Part shown: positions 1 through 10,676 of the stretch, piece after piece
Position numbering within the stretch: the stretch's first letter is position 1
Layout: every line of letters begins with the position of its first letter
Source of the DNA: Xestospongia muta
Lineage: Eukaryota; Porifera; Demospongiae; Haplosclerida; Petrosiidae
Direction: 5' to 3'
Assembly (NCBI GenBank): GCA_963693285.1
Contig: OY848919.1
Span: 4,593,827-4,657,826, forward strand
DNA length: 64,000 nucleotides
Made by a program: the position numbers and the translations under genes
The notes under the pieces: generated by a model
What the model was told of the DNA's origin: nothing
Databases searched by the model: none
What the model saw: only the letters and a program-made list of their open reading frames with translations

Positions 1-663
1 TACACTGAAGAACCTACACTGCCTAGAAAAAAAAAGCTACCAAAGCGGTACAATGATGGTGCTGCAGAGCATCAATACAACTCAGCTAGAGATATGTACA
101 GGCATAAATATTTTGAGGTACTGGACTTATTGATAAGTGAGATAAGAAGTTGATTTCATCAGCCTTCTTTCATGTTTTTTCATGATATAGAGCAGCTTCT
201 GGTGAATTCTTGTAATGCCACAAGTGTTGAGTTTCTTCAATCTGTGGCAGATATATATGCTGCAGACTTAAAAGTTGACTGCCTTTGCGTTCAGTTATCA
301 ATGTTACCTGATGTTATTTGAACTGCCAACAAAGAATTTGGTTTCACTATGAAAAAGATGACATCACTAAATACAATTTGTGAAATATTCAATGCCTGTG
401 AATTTCCAAAGACGGTGTTGATTGAAGTACACAGACTTTTATGTATATATTACACTATCCCACTTACCTTGGCAACTTCCGAGAGGACATTTTCAGGTTT
501 GCGTCGTTTAAAGACATACTTATGTTCCACGATGACTCAAAAACGACTCAATCACCTACTTTTTTTACATACTCATCAACAGCGCACTGATAATTTGACT
601 TTGTTGTCAAAAACAATAGAAGAAATCGATTTTTTGGTTAATATATACTGTGACAATGCATAA
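1..663 (+). pseudogene. hAT-family transposase C-terminal relic
   Basis: One frame (frame 1) can be followed from the window edge to the TAA at 661-663. It carries the hAT dimerisation region near its end: the motif LATSERTFSGLRRLK, then TMTQKRLNHLLFLHTHQ. The upstream part reads RYNDGAAEHQY...YFEVLDLLI, which resembles the region before the dimerisation domain in ZMYM1-like/TTF-type hAT proteins. The frame is broken by two in-frame TGA codons (151-153 and 319-321) with no frameshift. The first follows ...EIRS and precedes FHQ, where relatives usually have an arginine, so CGA to TGA decay is plausible. The 5' part lies outside the window. It is the only protein-like sequence I recognise on the plus strand. 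I call it a dead transposase copy; a domesticated fragment starting at the ATG at 349 (104 residues) is possible but less likely. Confidence 0.75.
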
Positions 664-736
664 TATTGATAACATTTTTTTAAATTTTGCTTATTAGTAT
701 AATTATTTTGTATAAAATATGTTCCTCCGCCTCTGA

Positions 737-788
737 GATAGATAGATAAATAGATGGATGGATGGATGTATAGATAGATAGATAGATC
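737..788. repeat. GATA/GATG microsatellite
   Basis: Short tetranucleotide tract of GATA and GATG units. A much longer version lies at the equivalent place in the paralogous block (8335-8630). Confidence 0.85.
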
Positions 789-819
789 CTTAATTGTGAT
801 TGAAGTTGTTGAAGATTTA

Positions 820-992
820 CACTGTTGATTTAACCAATATATTGTTGTTATACTGGTTGCATGTAACAAACTTAGTATAATGTGAAAAGTCAATGTAACA
901 CTGTTTAGATTACTAATGTACTACTGTTTATTTAGCTAAAAAAACAGTAGACATTAGCAATCAAGAAAATAGTATCTTAATTTTTTACAGTG
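820..992. mobile_element. Foldback MITE, internally deleted copy
   Basis: Begins CACTGTTGATTTAACC and ends TTTTTTACAGTG, the same termini as the complete foldback element at 14155-14395, but most of one arm is missing. Paralogous copies lie at 8662-8833 and 53120-53307, carried along with the surrounding duplicated block. No coding capacity. Confidence 0.65.
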
Positions 993-1994
993 TAGATGTT
1001 CTCGAAATACATCGTATTATCATGAATTCTTGGTGTATATCATAAAAGACCTTCACACCTTGTTATTAGTCCCCAGATTCACCTTGGACAGATATATCAG
1101 GATTAAGTATTTTTAGCTCACACAGTACGTACAGTAACAATAATAAAATATCACTTATCTTTCAACTTTAGAGAAGCACAGTAAATTTAGTGAGAAAACC
1201 TTCCTATATAGATGCTGCCTACAGCTGTACACCTCAACAGTAAATAATTTTATTTATATAATGAACTATAATTATAATGGCTTCTCGTGATAGTTTGGCT
1301 GCCTGTAACCTTATCTGTTTGGAAATGCCTATATATGGAATCACCATGATGCCACTGAACTAACCAAATTAAAATTACTGAATTTGGTACCAAAATTGTA
1401 ACAATATCTTTAGACATTAATAACCTTGAAAATTTAAACAAGTCCTAATCCTTTGATTTTAAATGAGCCAATTGTACAAGAAGTTGATATAGTGCCAGAT
1501 GATATGGTAGGTATTTTTATCCTACAAGTTCATTATGTTAGTTATGAGAAATCATTGTTCCTTTAAAAATAGATTCTATCTAATTCACACTATATAAACA
1601 CATTAATCAATTTACAAATAGTTGACAAATCAACACAAACATACTGTTCAAACCATAACCAATTATTAAGTTAAACTGTATCCATTACATTGATACAAAT
1701 TATAAGTTACATCTAAAACACTAATAGACAAAAATTAAAGCAGAAGCTAATTATACATAACAAAGTATGCACTTTGCTTTAACCTATAAGGACTGCCCAA
1801 AGCAGACATGTAATCTTTAGATAGATATCAATCTTACAAATGTACTCTATATTTAACCACTAATGATAAATTTATTGTCGACAATGAAATATTGACAATT
1901 ATTACACTTAATTTAAACTTTAAAAAATTGATGTCAAAAACATAGCTAAATCATTAGAGCAAATGGCTAAATAAATGGACTGGTCCTTTTTTCT

Positions 1995-2002
<8 letters not shown>
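993..2002. repeat. Duplicated intergenic block A, copy 1
   Basis: No gene seen. The sequence matches 8834-9862 almost base for base, and 53308-53726, 44945-45400 and a short part of 27100-27240 more weakly. Recognisable landmarks are ATGCCTATATATGGAATC and TTGCCCACAGCTGTACACC or its equivalent. The block lies between transporter copies and was evidently duplicated with them. Short open frames inside it are not conserved between copies, so I take the block as non-coding. Confidence 0.75.

Positions 2003-2065
<63 letters not shown>
2003..2065. repeat. (AT)n microsatellite
   Basis: About 60 bp of alternating AT with one interruption, at the same place relative to block A as the tract at 9864-9916. 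Confidence 0.9.
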
Positions 2066-2104
2066 GACTAGAATTAAAGAACAGAAGAACAGAGCTCTCG
2101 GTTA

Positions 2105-2384
2105 GTTGAAGTTACTGCAAATGTAGAAAATGTGTTCACAAATGAACTTGAGATTATCATGAAAGACTGAAATAAAATGGAATTCTGTTGATGACTAAAT
2201 CAAGAAAGCATGTTCAAATTATGTTCAACTTTCTACTTCCATAATAATAGTACACACACATTGTTACATTAAAAACAAGATATACTAATCAAATAACGAT
2301 AATTGTAAACTAATATAGTCAGCACTAAATAACTCATTGTCAATGAAGTGACTTCAAAACACATTATATACATATGAATTAACG
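2105..2384 (-). repeat. Conserved 3' flank of MAES-group transporters
   Basis: About 280 bp directly downstream (minus sense) of the transporter stop codon. It is shared with the 3' flanks at 6187-6465, 11900-12170, 20820-21084 and 46180-46471. It probably contains the 3' UTR; I see no AATAAA on the minus strand by eye. Confidence 0.6.
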
Positions 2385-4083
2385 TTAGTTGTAATCATGG
2401 CCACTATCATCATCAACATCATTTTCTTCATTTTCTGTGGAATATTTCTGCTCTAGTTGTCTTTCGGTATATTCTGTAATAATAACTCTCTCATTAACAT
2501 CAGATAGTTCATTACGTTGTCTATACTTGTATTTACATGCAGCAATAGTGTAAACAATGACTGAAATGAAAACAACACCTGTCTTAACAGCATAATACTC
2601 CCAGTAACAACCATATTGTGAGCTTGCCAGAGTTAGATGTAAACAATAAATGCTATTATAAATGAACCATATTCCAATTAACAATCTTTGCATAGTACGA
2701 GGACCTTGAGCTAAAATAAATTCAATAGTTGTGAACCAAACCAAAAAATACTAATACCAGCAAAAAACTGTGGGACAGCCATGATATAGAAAGGTAGTGT
2801 GAGTTCATCTGGTTGTAATCTATTTTCAAAAGTTATGTTAGCAGTGAATGACAAACAGATGTCTTAATTAATAGAGGCATTTCCAAAGTCATGATTTATC
2901 ATGTAACTAATAAGAGTTGTCATGATAGATTCTACCAACAGAGCCATGAGACCAATCCACATATGTTTCAACATAGTAGGATTGAAGCAAGAGAAGAAAG
3001 GAACCATTATAAATTGATATAAAAGAACAGCAAATAAAACGAGACAATAAGGAATTGACAGAGGATATATTAATAAAGCACTTTCCATGACATTGTAATC
3101 TATGCCATTTCTCATTCTCACAACTTCTAAATATTGATCTAAAATCTTTGATTTAGTGTCAAGAAGTCCATATCCAAAGATTCCCAAAAGTATACTGAGT
3201 ATATATAAAAAGCTTTTCACATCCTCTACTTGTACAGTAGTAAATGGTCCTCCATATCTCTCTTTAGCTAAATCTAATCTTGAAGTAGGAAATTCACTAA
3301 ATGTAAAAGCACTACATCTCACTGGTTGTTTGTGTTTCCAAGCATACTTTATTACTCTCCATATTAATTTGACAGGATTGTTGTATTGAGCTGGCTCAAT
3401 AACCAAATGATGTTTAAAACAACAAAAAGACAAGATTGCAAAGAAAATAAAAAACATCCAGAGCCATATATAACAGTAAAAACATAATAGATAGTGTTGT
3501 TATGTACTAATCCTTTTACAATAGATGCCATTACAAGTACTACAGCTAGTGGACAATAATTCATGTATAAAAACCAGTAAATAAAACTACTCAATTCTGC
3601 AGAAGGAGAAAACTGTAGTTGATCAGTACCAAACTGGACTACGTTTGCCTGAAACAAGCCATATCCAAGAAAGAAAGGACAAGCTAGAGCTGTCGATAAA
3701 ATCACAACTGTAATGCTATTAAACTGTGAAAAGTACAGGCCCACTAAAGATACTGTTATGATGACAAATCCCACAAATATTAACACAATTCCAATTATCA
3801 TTACTTTATATCTCATCCATTTCTCACCTAACAAACCAAGGCTAGGATAGAAAAGATAGTACAGTCCAACTGCAGCAAATATAAGAAAGGAATATCTGTC
3901 AACAAAATGTGTAGATAGAGCTCTAGATATAATGATGATATTACCCAGTAGAATGCTGATAAATAAAACTAGCAATACTCCTTTTGATCGAACACAAACA
4001 TTTTTACACCTGCTCCTATAACAAGAAGACAATATACTTTCACCTGAAGAATTATTAGACATTAAAGGTTTTGATTCTGCCAT
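2385..4083 (-). pseudogene. SLC15/POT-like transporter pseudogene (MAES group)
   Basis: Full-length relative of the intact gene at 6466-8169, from ATG at 4083 (MAESKPLMSNN) to TAA at 2385 (...GHDYN). I see three lesions. A run of six rather than seven A (plus strand, near 3450) shifts the frame after YGSGCF, just before the cytosolic loop. A GAA to TAA nonsense codon follows NASIN at about 2864. A 1-bp loss near 2745-2755 shifts the frame before TIEFILAQ. Between lesions the protein is well preserved, including EERYGGPF-type loop residues and the tail QRNELSDVNER. Several otherwise conserved positions have drifted, for example RRSAF to RCSAF and GESPP to SEFPT. The nonsense codon is shared with the fragment at 10677-11490. 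Function, if any, would have been as in the intact paralogue. Confidence 0.85.
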
Positions 4084-4235
4084 TCAATTCTGGTTTATGC
4101 TCTATACAATATCTACTTAGAATCACCTAATGAACAAAAAAACAGTAAATGTGTTATAATAATTTTCACTGTTTACATGATCGTTATGTTTTTAATTCAA
4201 TACATATTCATAACAATAACAAGATGATTAGCAAT
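4084..4235 (-). promoter_or_regulatory. Conserved 5' flank of MAES-group genes
   Basis: About 150 bp upstream of the start codon, nearly identical to the upstream regions at 8170-8325, 17704-17855, 22789-22940 and 52904-53055. It plausibly holds the promoter and 5' UTR, but no specific element is recognised and co-duplication alone would explain the identity. Confidence 0.35.
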
Positions 4236-4392
4236 TAGTAATTATATATGTATATATATATATATCTTTAATCTTTTATCTATTGTTTTTAAACTGAAAT
4301 AAAATTTAGTAAACATCCATTGAAAAATGCATGGCTCTAAAATAACAAGAAACGTAGAAAAGTAATCATATCAATAGAAAATATATATATAT

Positions 4393-4630
4393 GTGACCTG
4401 ATTTGTGAAAAGGGACCACTTCTATTAAACTATTAAAAACACTTGCCTGTATGTAAGCAATTTTTAAAATAAAAGATTTACTAAAGTTTGCATTCCGAGT
4501 TATCTATTGTTATTAAACTGAAGTATAATTTAGTAAACATTCATTGAAAAATGCATGGCTATGTACATAACAACTGTATGTTTTTGAGATGTTTTAACAG
4601 AAGTGGTCCCTTTTTGCAAATCGGCTCACA
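4393..4630. mobile_element. GGGACCACTTCT-family MITE
   Basis: The left end GTGACCTGATTTGTGAAAAG is followed by GGACCACTTCT. The right end is its inverted repeat, AGAAGTGGTCCC then TTTTTGCAAATC. It is about 238 bp with no coding capacity, inserted next to AT and CA microsatellites. Relatives lie at 14478-14566, 17989-18305, 23081-23328, 54179-54373, 56784-56914 and, partial, at 39058 and 60604. Confidence 0.65.
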
Positions 4631-4746
4631 CACACACACACACATATATGTATACATGTATGTATGTATGCATGTATGCATGTATGTATGCATGTATGTA
4701 TGTATGTATGCATGTGTGTTTGTATGTATGTATGCATGCATGTATG

Positions 4747-4780
<34 letters not shown>

Positions 4781-4960
4781 TGTATGTATGTATGTATGTA
4801 TGTATGTATGTATGTATGCATGTATGTATGTATGTATGTATGTATGTATGTATGTATGTATGTATGTATGTATGTATGCATGTTATCTGTCTGTATGTAT
4901 GTATGTATGTATGTATGTATGTATGTATGTATATATGTATGTATGTATGTATATATATAT
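4627..4960. repeat. (CA)n and (ATGT)n microsatellite
   Basis: A short CA tract followed by about 300 bp of ATGT units with occasional GCATGT variants and one break (GTTATCTGTCTGTA). Open frames through it (MYVCMYVC-type) come from the repeat only. Confidence 0.95.
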
Positions 4961-4962
4961 AA

Positions 4963-5957
4963 AAGGTAAAATGACATAATTAATGTTATGAACAGTGTTT
5001 CTAATAAATTATTATCCAATCAACAATCCTTGTATACTTCGAGGAACTTGAGCCAATGTAAATTCAAACCCAGCAATGAAAAGGAGGCCTATACAAAAAC
5101 GTAATAAGAAATTTGGTCCAATGAACACAGGGTATGGTAATGTGAGAATTTCCGTTCCTACAAAAGAGGTATTATATACAGATAAATCAATACAGACACA
5201 ATCATGAGAAAACTCTGCTAACATCGTTATACATTATAAACAGCAATAATAGTTGTAGCAGATAACTATAGTAACAAAACTACTAGTTCAATCTACATAC
5301 ATTTTAACATGATTAGAATGTAGCAAGAAAAGGAAGGAGAATTGAATAAAGATAGCATATAAAAATAGTATTTTTATAATAGAAAAGCTAGAACTACTGT
5401 CTCAGTAAACACAACAGTTCTATTTGACTGTTGGTTCTAAACTAAAAACTATTATGATGAAATGCTTGATAAATCATCATTCAGAGTTATACCATAGGCT
5501 GCAATCAGAATACTTGATATGTAACAGAAGCTTTTGACATCCTCTACTTGTTCAGTGAAAAATGGCCTTCCATATCTCTACTTAGCTAGGTCTAGTCTGG
5601 AGGGAAGAGACTCTCCATAAGTAAAGGTACTAAATCTCACTAGTTATTTGTGTTTCCAAGCATATCTCATCACTCTCCAGATTAGTTTAAAAGGATTGTT
5701 GTGCTGAGCTGGCTAAATAATCAAGTATCATTTGAAAAAACAAACAAACAACAAACCAATTGCTATAGACATTATTACAAAACATAACACGAAGTAGTTA
5801 TCATATAAGCTAACATTCTTATGAGCAAAATTAACCATGCCTGCTGATTGTACAAGCCCAATTAATTACAGCCACATAAACATAGTGAAAACACCAATAT
5901 ATAAAGCTACTCAGCTCTTGAAATGATGAAAATAGAAGTTGATCAGAGACATTGATT
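4963..5957 (-). pseudogene. MADEL-group POT-like transporter, truncated pseudogene
   Basis: Degenerate copy related to 27886-29571. It covers roughly the TM5 region (GCTTTATATATTGG at about 5890, plus-strand complement) to TM11. Recognisable stretches include the loop region at 5520-5700 and the segment VYNTSFVGTEI...YPVFIGPN...QVPRSIQGLLIG at 5012-5224. It has several frameshifts and stops, including a changed RYGGPF region (about 5565). The C-terminal tail is missing: homology stops at AAAAGGTAAAATG (4963), the same point as in the copies at 14575 and 18968. The 5' end stops near 5957, the same point as in the copy at 18968. Confidence 0.75.
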
Positions 5958-6186
5958 AGAATGTTGTTATGTAGGACCACACTTGTAAACTATGTAGATA
6001 GAATTTTTCACCTTACGAAAACACACTCTTCTGTCCGATATTCCGAATTTCGGCAAGCCATGTTTGAAGTGCCACTACTCAAACGTGGAGACTTTGAAGC
6101 TCATGAATCTTAGAATAATAAATATACAGTTCTTAAGCTTTCATTTAAGATGCTAGGTGCTTTGATCAGTCACTGTTAACGACTAT
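5958..6186. repeat. Shared 0.2-kb segment beyond the truncated pseudogene
   Basis: Contains CTGTCCGATATTCCGAATTT, CGGCAAGCCATGTTTGAAG and a TTTGATCAGTCACTGTTAAC end. It is duplicated at 19868-20090 next to the same truncated pseudogene. It is not transporter-derived; origin unknown, possibly an old transposon fragment. Confidence 0.5.
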
Positions 6187-6465
6187 ACATACTTCAATCT
6201 AATGTAGAACATGTGTTCACAAATGTACTTGAGATTCTCATGAAAGACTGAGATAAAATGGAATTCTGTTGATGACTAAATCAAGAAAGCATGTTCAAAT
6301 TATGTCCAACTTTCTATTTTCATAATAATAGTACACACACACTGCTACATTCAAAACAAGATATACTAATCAAATAAAGATAGTTGTAAACTAATATAGT
6401 CAGCACTAAATAACTCATTGTCAATGAAGTGACTTCAAAACACTTTATATACATATGAATTAACA
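6187..6465 (-). repeat. Conserved 3' flank of MAES-group transporters
   Basis: Same 280-bp flank as 2105-2384, directly after the stop codon of the intact gene; probable 3' UTR region. Confidence 0.6.
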
Positions 6466-8169
6466 TCAGTTGTAATTATGGTCACTCTCATGATCATCAT
6501 TGTCATTTTCTTCATCTTCTGTGGAATATTTCTGCGCTAGTTGTCTTTCGGTATATTCTGTAATGATAACTCTCTCATTAACATCAGATAGTTCATTACG
6601 TTGTCTATACTTGTATTTATATGCAGCAATAGTGTAAACAATGACTGAAATGAAAACAACACCTGTCTTAATAGCATAATACTCCCAGTAACAACCATAT
6701 CGTGAGCTTGCCAGAGTTAGATGTACACAGTAAATGCTATTATTAATGAACCATATTCCAATTAACAATCCTTGCATAGTACAAGGACCTTGAGCTAAAA
6801 TAAACTCAATACTTGTGAAATGAACCCCAAAAATACTAATACCAGCAAAAAGCTGAGGGACAGCCATGATATAGAAAGGTAGTGTTAGTTTATCTGATTG
6901 TAATTCATTTTCAAATGTTATGTTGTCAATGAATGACAAACAGATGTCTTCATTAATTGAGGCAATTCCAAAGTCATGATTTATCATGTAACTAATAAGA
7001 GTTGTCATGATAGATTCTACCAACAGAGCCATGAGTCCAATCCACATACGTTTCAACATACTAGGAATGAAACGAGAGAAGAAGGGAACCATTATAAATT
7101 GATATAAAGGAACAGCAAATAAAACGACACAATAAGGAACTGTTAGAGGATATATTAATAGAGCACTTTCCATGACACTGTAATGTGTGCTATTTTTCAT
7201 TCTCACGACTCCTAAATATTGATCCAAAATCTTTGATTTACTGTCAAGAAGTCCATATCCAAAGATTCCCAAGAGTATACTGAGTATATATAAAAAGCTT
7301 TTCACATCCTCTACTTGTACAGTAGTAAATGGTCCTCCATATCTCTCTTTAGCTAAATCTAACCTTAAAGGAGGGGATTCACCAAATGTAAAGGCACTAC
7401 GTCTCACTGGTTGTTTGTGTTTCCAAGCATACTTTATCACTCTCCATACTAATTTGACAGGATTGTTGTGTTGAGCTGGCTCAATAACCAAATGATGTTT
7501 AAAACAACAAAAAGACAAGATTGCAAAGAAAATTAAAAAACATCCAGAGCCAAATATAACAGTAAAGGCATAATAGATAGTGTTATTGTGTACTAATCCT
7601 GTTACAATAGATGCCATTACAAGTACTACAGCTAGTGGGCAATAATACATGTACAAAAGCCAAGAAATAAAACTACTTAACTCTTCAGAAGGAGAAAACT
7701 GTAGTTGATCAGTACCAAACTGGATCACATTAGCCTGAAACAAGCCATATCCAAGAAAGAAAGGACAAGCTAAAGTCGTCAATAAAATCACAACTGTAAC
7801 ACTATTAAGCTGTAAAAAGTACAGGCCTACTAAAGATACTGTTATGATGACAAATCCCACACATATTAACACAATTCCAATTATCATTACTTTATATCTC
7901 ATCCATTTCTCACCTAACAAACCAAGGATAGGGTAGAAAAGATAGTACAGTCCAACTGCAGCAAATATAAGAAAGGAATATCTGTCAATAAAATGTGTAG
8001 ATAGAGCTCCAGATATAATGATGATATTACCCAGTAGAATGCTGATAAATAAAACTAACAGTGCTCCTTTTGATTGAACACAAACATTTTTACACCTTTT
8101 ACTGAAACAAGAAGACAATATACTTTCACCTGAAGAGTTATTAGACATTAAAGGTTTTGATTCTGCCAT
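6466..8169 (-). CDS. SLC15/POT-like transporter, MAES group, intact
   Basis: Single open frame of 567 residues from ATG at 8169, no intron. Hydrophobic segments suggest 12 TM helices: TM1 about 35-57, TM2-TM4 to about 147, TM5-TM6 to about 222, TM7-TM12 from about 290 to 517. POT family hallmarks are QFGTDQLQF followed by SPSEELSSF before TM5 (the family's ADQF...ELSSFF region), the long cytosolic loop after TM6 with YAWKHKQPVRRSAF and ERYGGPFTT, and the TM10-11 motif EFILAQGP.TMQGLLIG. The acidic C-tail carries YKYRQRNELSDVNER and ends in D/H/N residues. In that TM10-11 motif this copy has GPC where its paralogues have GPR. The ExxER proton-coupling motif of TM1 is absent. N-terminal ESKPLM resembles an acidic dileucine signal. 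Substrate unknown: peptides, histidine or bacterial cell-wall peptides are possible by family. Confidence 0.88.
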   Translation of the reverse strand: MAESKPLMSNNSSGESILSSCFSKRCKNVCVQSKGALLVLFISILLGNIIIISGALSTHFIDRYSFLIFAAVGLYYLFYPILGLLGEKWMRYKVMIIGIVLICVGFVIITVSLVGLYFLQLNSVTVVILLTTLACPFFLGYGLFQANVIQFGTDQLQFSPSEELSSFISWLLYMYYCPLAVVLVMASIVTGLVHNNTIYYAFTVIFGSGCFLIFFAILSFCCFKHHLVIEPAQHNNPVKLVWRVIKYAWKHKQPVRRSAFTFGESPPLRLDLAKERYGGPFTTVQVEDVKSFLYILSILLGIFGYGLLDSKSKILDQYLGVVRMKNSTHYSVMESALLIYPLTVPYCVVLFAVPLYQFIMVPFFSRFIPSMLKRMWIGLMALLVESIMTTLISYMINHDFGIASINEDICLSFIDNITFENELQSDKLTLPFYIMAVPQLFAGISIFGVHFTSIEFILAQGPCTMQGLLIGIWFINNSIYCVHLTLASSRYGCYWEYYAIKTGVVFISVIVYTIAAYKYKYRQRNELSDVNERVIITEYTERQLAQKYSTEDEENDNDDHESDHNYN

Positions 8170-8325
8170 TCAACTCTGCTTTAGCTCTATAAAATGTCTA
8201 CTTAGAATCAGCTAATGAGCAAAAAAGCAGTAAATGTGTTATAATAATTTTCACTGTTTACTTATGTTTTTAGTTTCAATACATAGTCATAACAATAACA
8301 AGTTGATTAGCAATTAGTAATAATA
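8170..8325 (-). promoter_or_regulatory. Conserved 5' flank of MAES-group gene
   Basis: Upstream region shared nearly base for base with 4084-4235, 22789-22940 and 52904-53055, all directly ahead of a MAES start codon. Candidate promoter plus 5' UTR; no defined element seen. Confidence 0.35.
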
Positions 8326-8334
8326 TATGTATAT

Positions 8335-8630
8335 ACATAGATAGATAGATAAATAGATAGATAGATAAATAGATAGATAAATAAGTAGATAGATAGATTG
8401 ATGGATGGATGGATGGATGGATGGATGGATGGATGGATGGATGGATGGATGGATGGATGGATGGATGGATGGATGGATGGATGGATGGATGGATGGATGG
8501 ATGGATGGATGGATGGATGGATGGATGGATGGATGGGTGGGTGGATGGATGGATGGATGGATGGATGGATGGATGGATGGATGGAGGGATGGATGGTTGG
8601 ATGGATAGATGGATGGATGGATAGATAGAT
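8335..8630. repeat. (GATA)n and (GGAT)n microsatellite
   Basis: About 65 bp of GATA/AATA units then about 220 bp of nearly pure GGAT units with a few variants. All apparent open frames in both strands here (MDGW or IHPS repeats) are products of the repeat. The equivalent tract at 737-788 is only about 50 bp. Confidence 0.95.
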
Positions 8631-8661
8631 CCTTAATTGTGATTGAAGTTGTTGAAATTTA

Positions 8662-8833
8662 CACTGTTGATTTACCAATATATTGTTGTTATACAGGTTG
8701 CATGTAACAAACTTAGTATAATGTAAAAAGTCAATGTAACACTGTTTAGATTACTAATGTACTACTGTTTATTTAGCTAAAAAACAGTAATATATTAGCA
8801 ATTAAGAAAATAGTATCTTAATTTTTCACAGTG
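8662..8833. mobile_element. Foldback MITE, internally deleted copy
   Basis: Paralogue of 820-992: starts CACTGTTGATTTACC, ends TTTTTCACAGTG. Confidence 0.65.
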
Positions 8834-9856
8834 TAGATGTTCTCAAAAGCTGTTGAATATACATCATATTATCATGAATTTTTGGTGTATATCATAAAAG
8901 ACCTTCACAACTTGTTATTAGTCCCCAGATTCACCTTAGGCACATATATCAGGATTAAGTATTTTTAGCTCACACAGTACGTACAGTAACAATAATAAAA
9001 TATCACTTATCTTTCAACTTTAGAGAAGCACAGTAAATTTAGTTAGAAATCTTCTTCCTATATAGATGTTGCCCACAGCTGTACACCTCAACAGTGAGTA
9101 ATTTTATTTATTTATAAAATGAACTATAAATAAAATTGCTTCTAATGATAGTATGGCTGCCTCTAACCTTATCTGTTTGGAAATGCCTATATATGGAATC
9201 GCCATGATGCCACTGAACTAACCAAATTAAATTACTGATTTTGGTACCAAAATTGTAACAATATCTTTAGACATTAATAAGCTAGAAAATTTAAACAAGT
9301 CTTAATCCTTTTATTTTAAATGAGCCAATTGTACAAGAAGTTGAGATAGTGTCAGATGATATGGTAGGTATTTTTATCCTACAAGTTCATTATGCTAGTT
9401 ATAAGAAATCATTGTTCCTTTAAAAATTGATTCTATCTAATTCACACTATATAAACACATTAATCAATTTACAAATAGTTGACAAATCAACACAAACATA
9501 CTGTTCAAACCATAACCAATTATTAAGTTAAACTGTATCCATTACGTTGATACAAATTATAAGTTACATCTAAAACACTAACAGACAAAAATTAAAGCTG
9601 GAGCTAATTATACCTAACAAAGTATGCACTTCGCTTTAACCTATAAGAACTGCCCAAAGCAGACATGTAATCTTTAGATAGATATCAATCTTACAAATGT
9701 ACTCTATATTTAATTACTAATGATGAATTTATTGTTGACAATGAAATATTGACAATTATTACACTTAATTAATTTGAACTTGAAAAAATTGATGTCAAAA
9801 AATTAGCTAAATTGTTAGAGTAAATGGCTAAATAAATGGACTGGTCCTTTTTTCTG

Positions 9857-9862
<6 letters not shown>
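8834..9862. repeat. Duplicated intergenic block A, copy 2
   Basis: Near-identical to 993-2002, with a few indels. No gene seen. Confidence 0.75.

Positions 9863-9863
<1 letters not shown>

Positions 9864-9916
<53 letters not shown>
9864..9916. repeat. (AT)n microsatellite
   Basis: Pure TA repeat at the right edge of block A copy 2. Confidence 0.9.
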
Positions 9917-9920
<4 letters not shown>

Positions 9921-10129
9921 CATATCATGTGCTTTGTTTTATGACTAAATCAAAAGATATGTTCAAATTATGTTCAACACTCTATTTTCATTACAGTACA
10001 TTTGCACATTACTTCTGGATGTACTAATCAAATAAAGATAGTTGGAAACTAATATAGTCACCACTAAATAACTCATTGTCAATGAAAATGTGTGAATTAA
10101 CATCAGTTGTAATCATGAATACATACATG

Positions 10130-10676
10130 AATCACATTCATGTATCAATTACTAGTGCTACAACTGGAAATTATTTGAATATAAACTTGATGAAATATAT
10201 CAATAAATCATATAACTAGTCAATATTTCATAGACAACAAATGATGACTAATAGAACATGAAGCATCAACACTAATAAAAAATGTTGAAAACTCTTAATA
10301 AAAACTGTTAGGACACATTTTATTAAAGTTAGATGTATTAATTAATACCACCTAAAGCATTAACTGACTCCTTGTTGACAATCAAAACTAAGGTAGTGGT
10401 CAGACACAAAATAATACTATGCTGCTTATAGTTAATGTATTAAGAGGATGGTGTTGATTAATGTATTACAAAACTAAATAGTGCTTTCTCTTGGACCTAT
10501 AGAAACTGCACAAAACAAACATGATGTAGTCTTTATGTAGTCTTGATTCTTACATTTGTTACTCTGTATTTCATCACTAATAATACATCTATTGTTAACA
10601 TGAACTTGCATTTAACTTGAAAAAACAAAGCAAAATAAAAAAGACCTTAGCAATAATATCAATAAATAGTCTCTAG
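10130..10676. repeat. Duplicated intergenic block C, copy 1
   Basis: Contains ACATGAAGCATCAACACTAA and CAAAATAATACTATGCTG. Matched at 18420-18735 and 23400-23860. No gene. It joins the truncated transporter fragment at about 10677 (AGTACATGCAGCAATAGTG), so the C-terminal tail of that copy was replaced by this block. Confidence 0.65.

Noticed and set aside
4551..5019. Long open frames of MYVC/IHTY repeats on both strands
   Set aside because: Artefacts of the ATGT microsatellite, open in all frames.
8307..8678. Open frames with IHPS or MDGW repeats
   Set aside because: Come entirely from the GGAT microsatellite.
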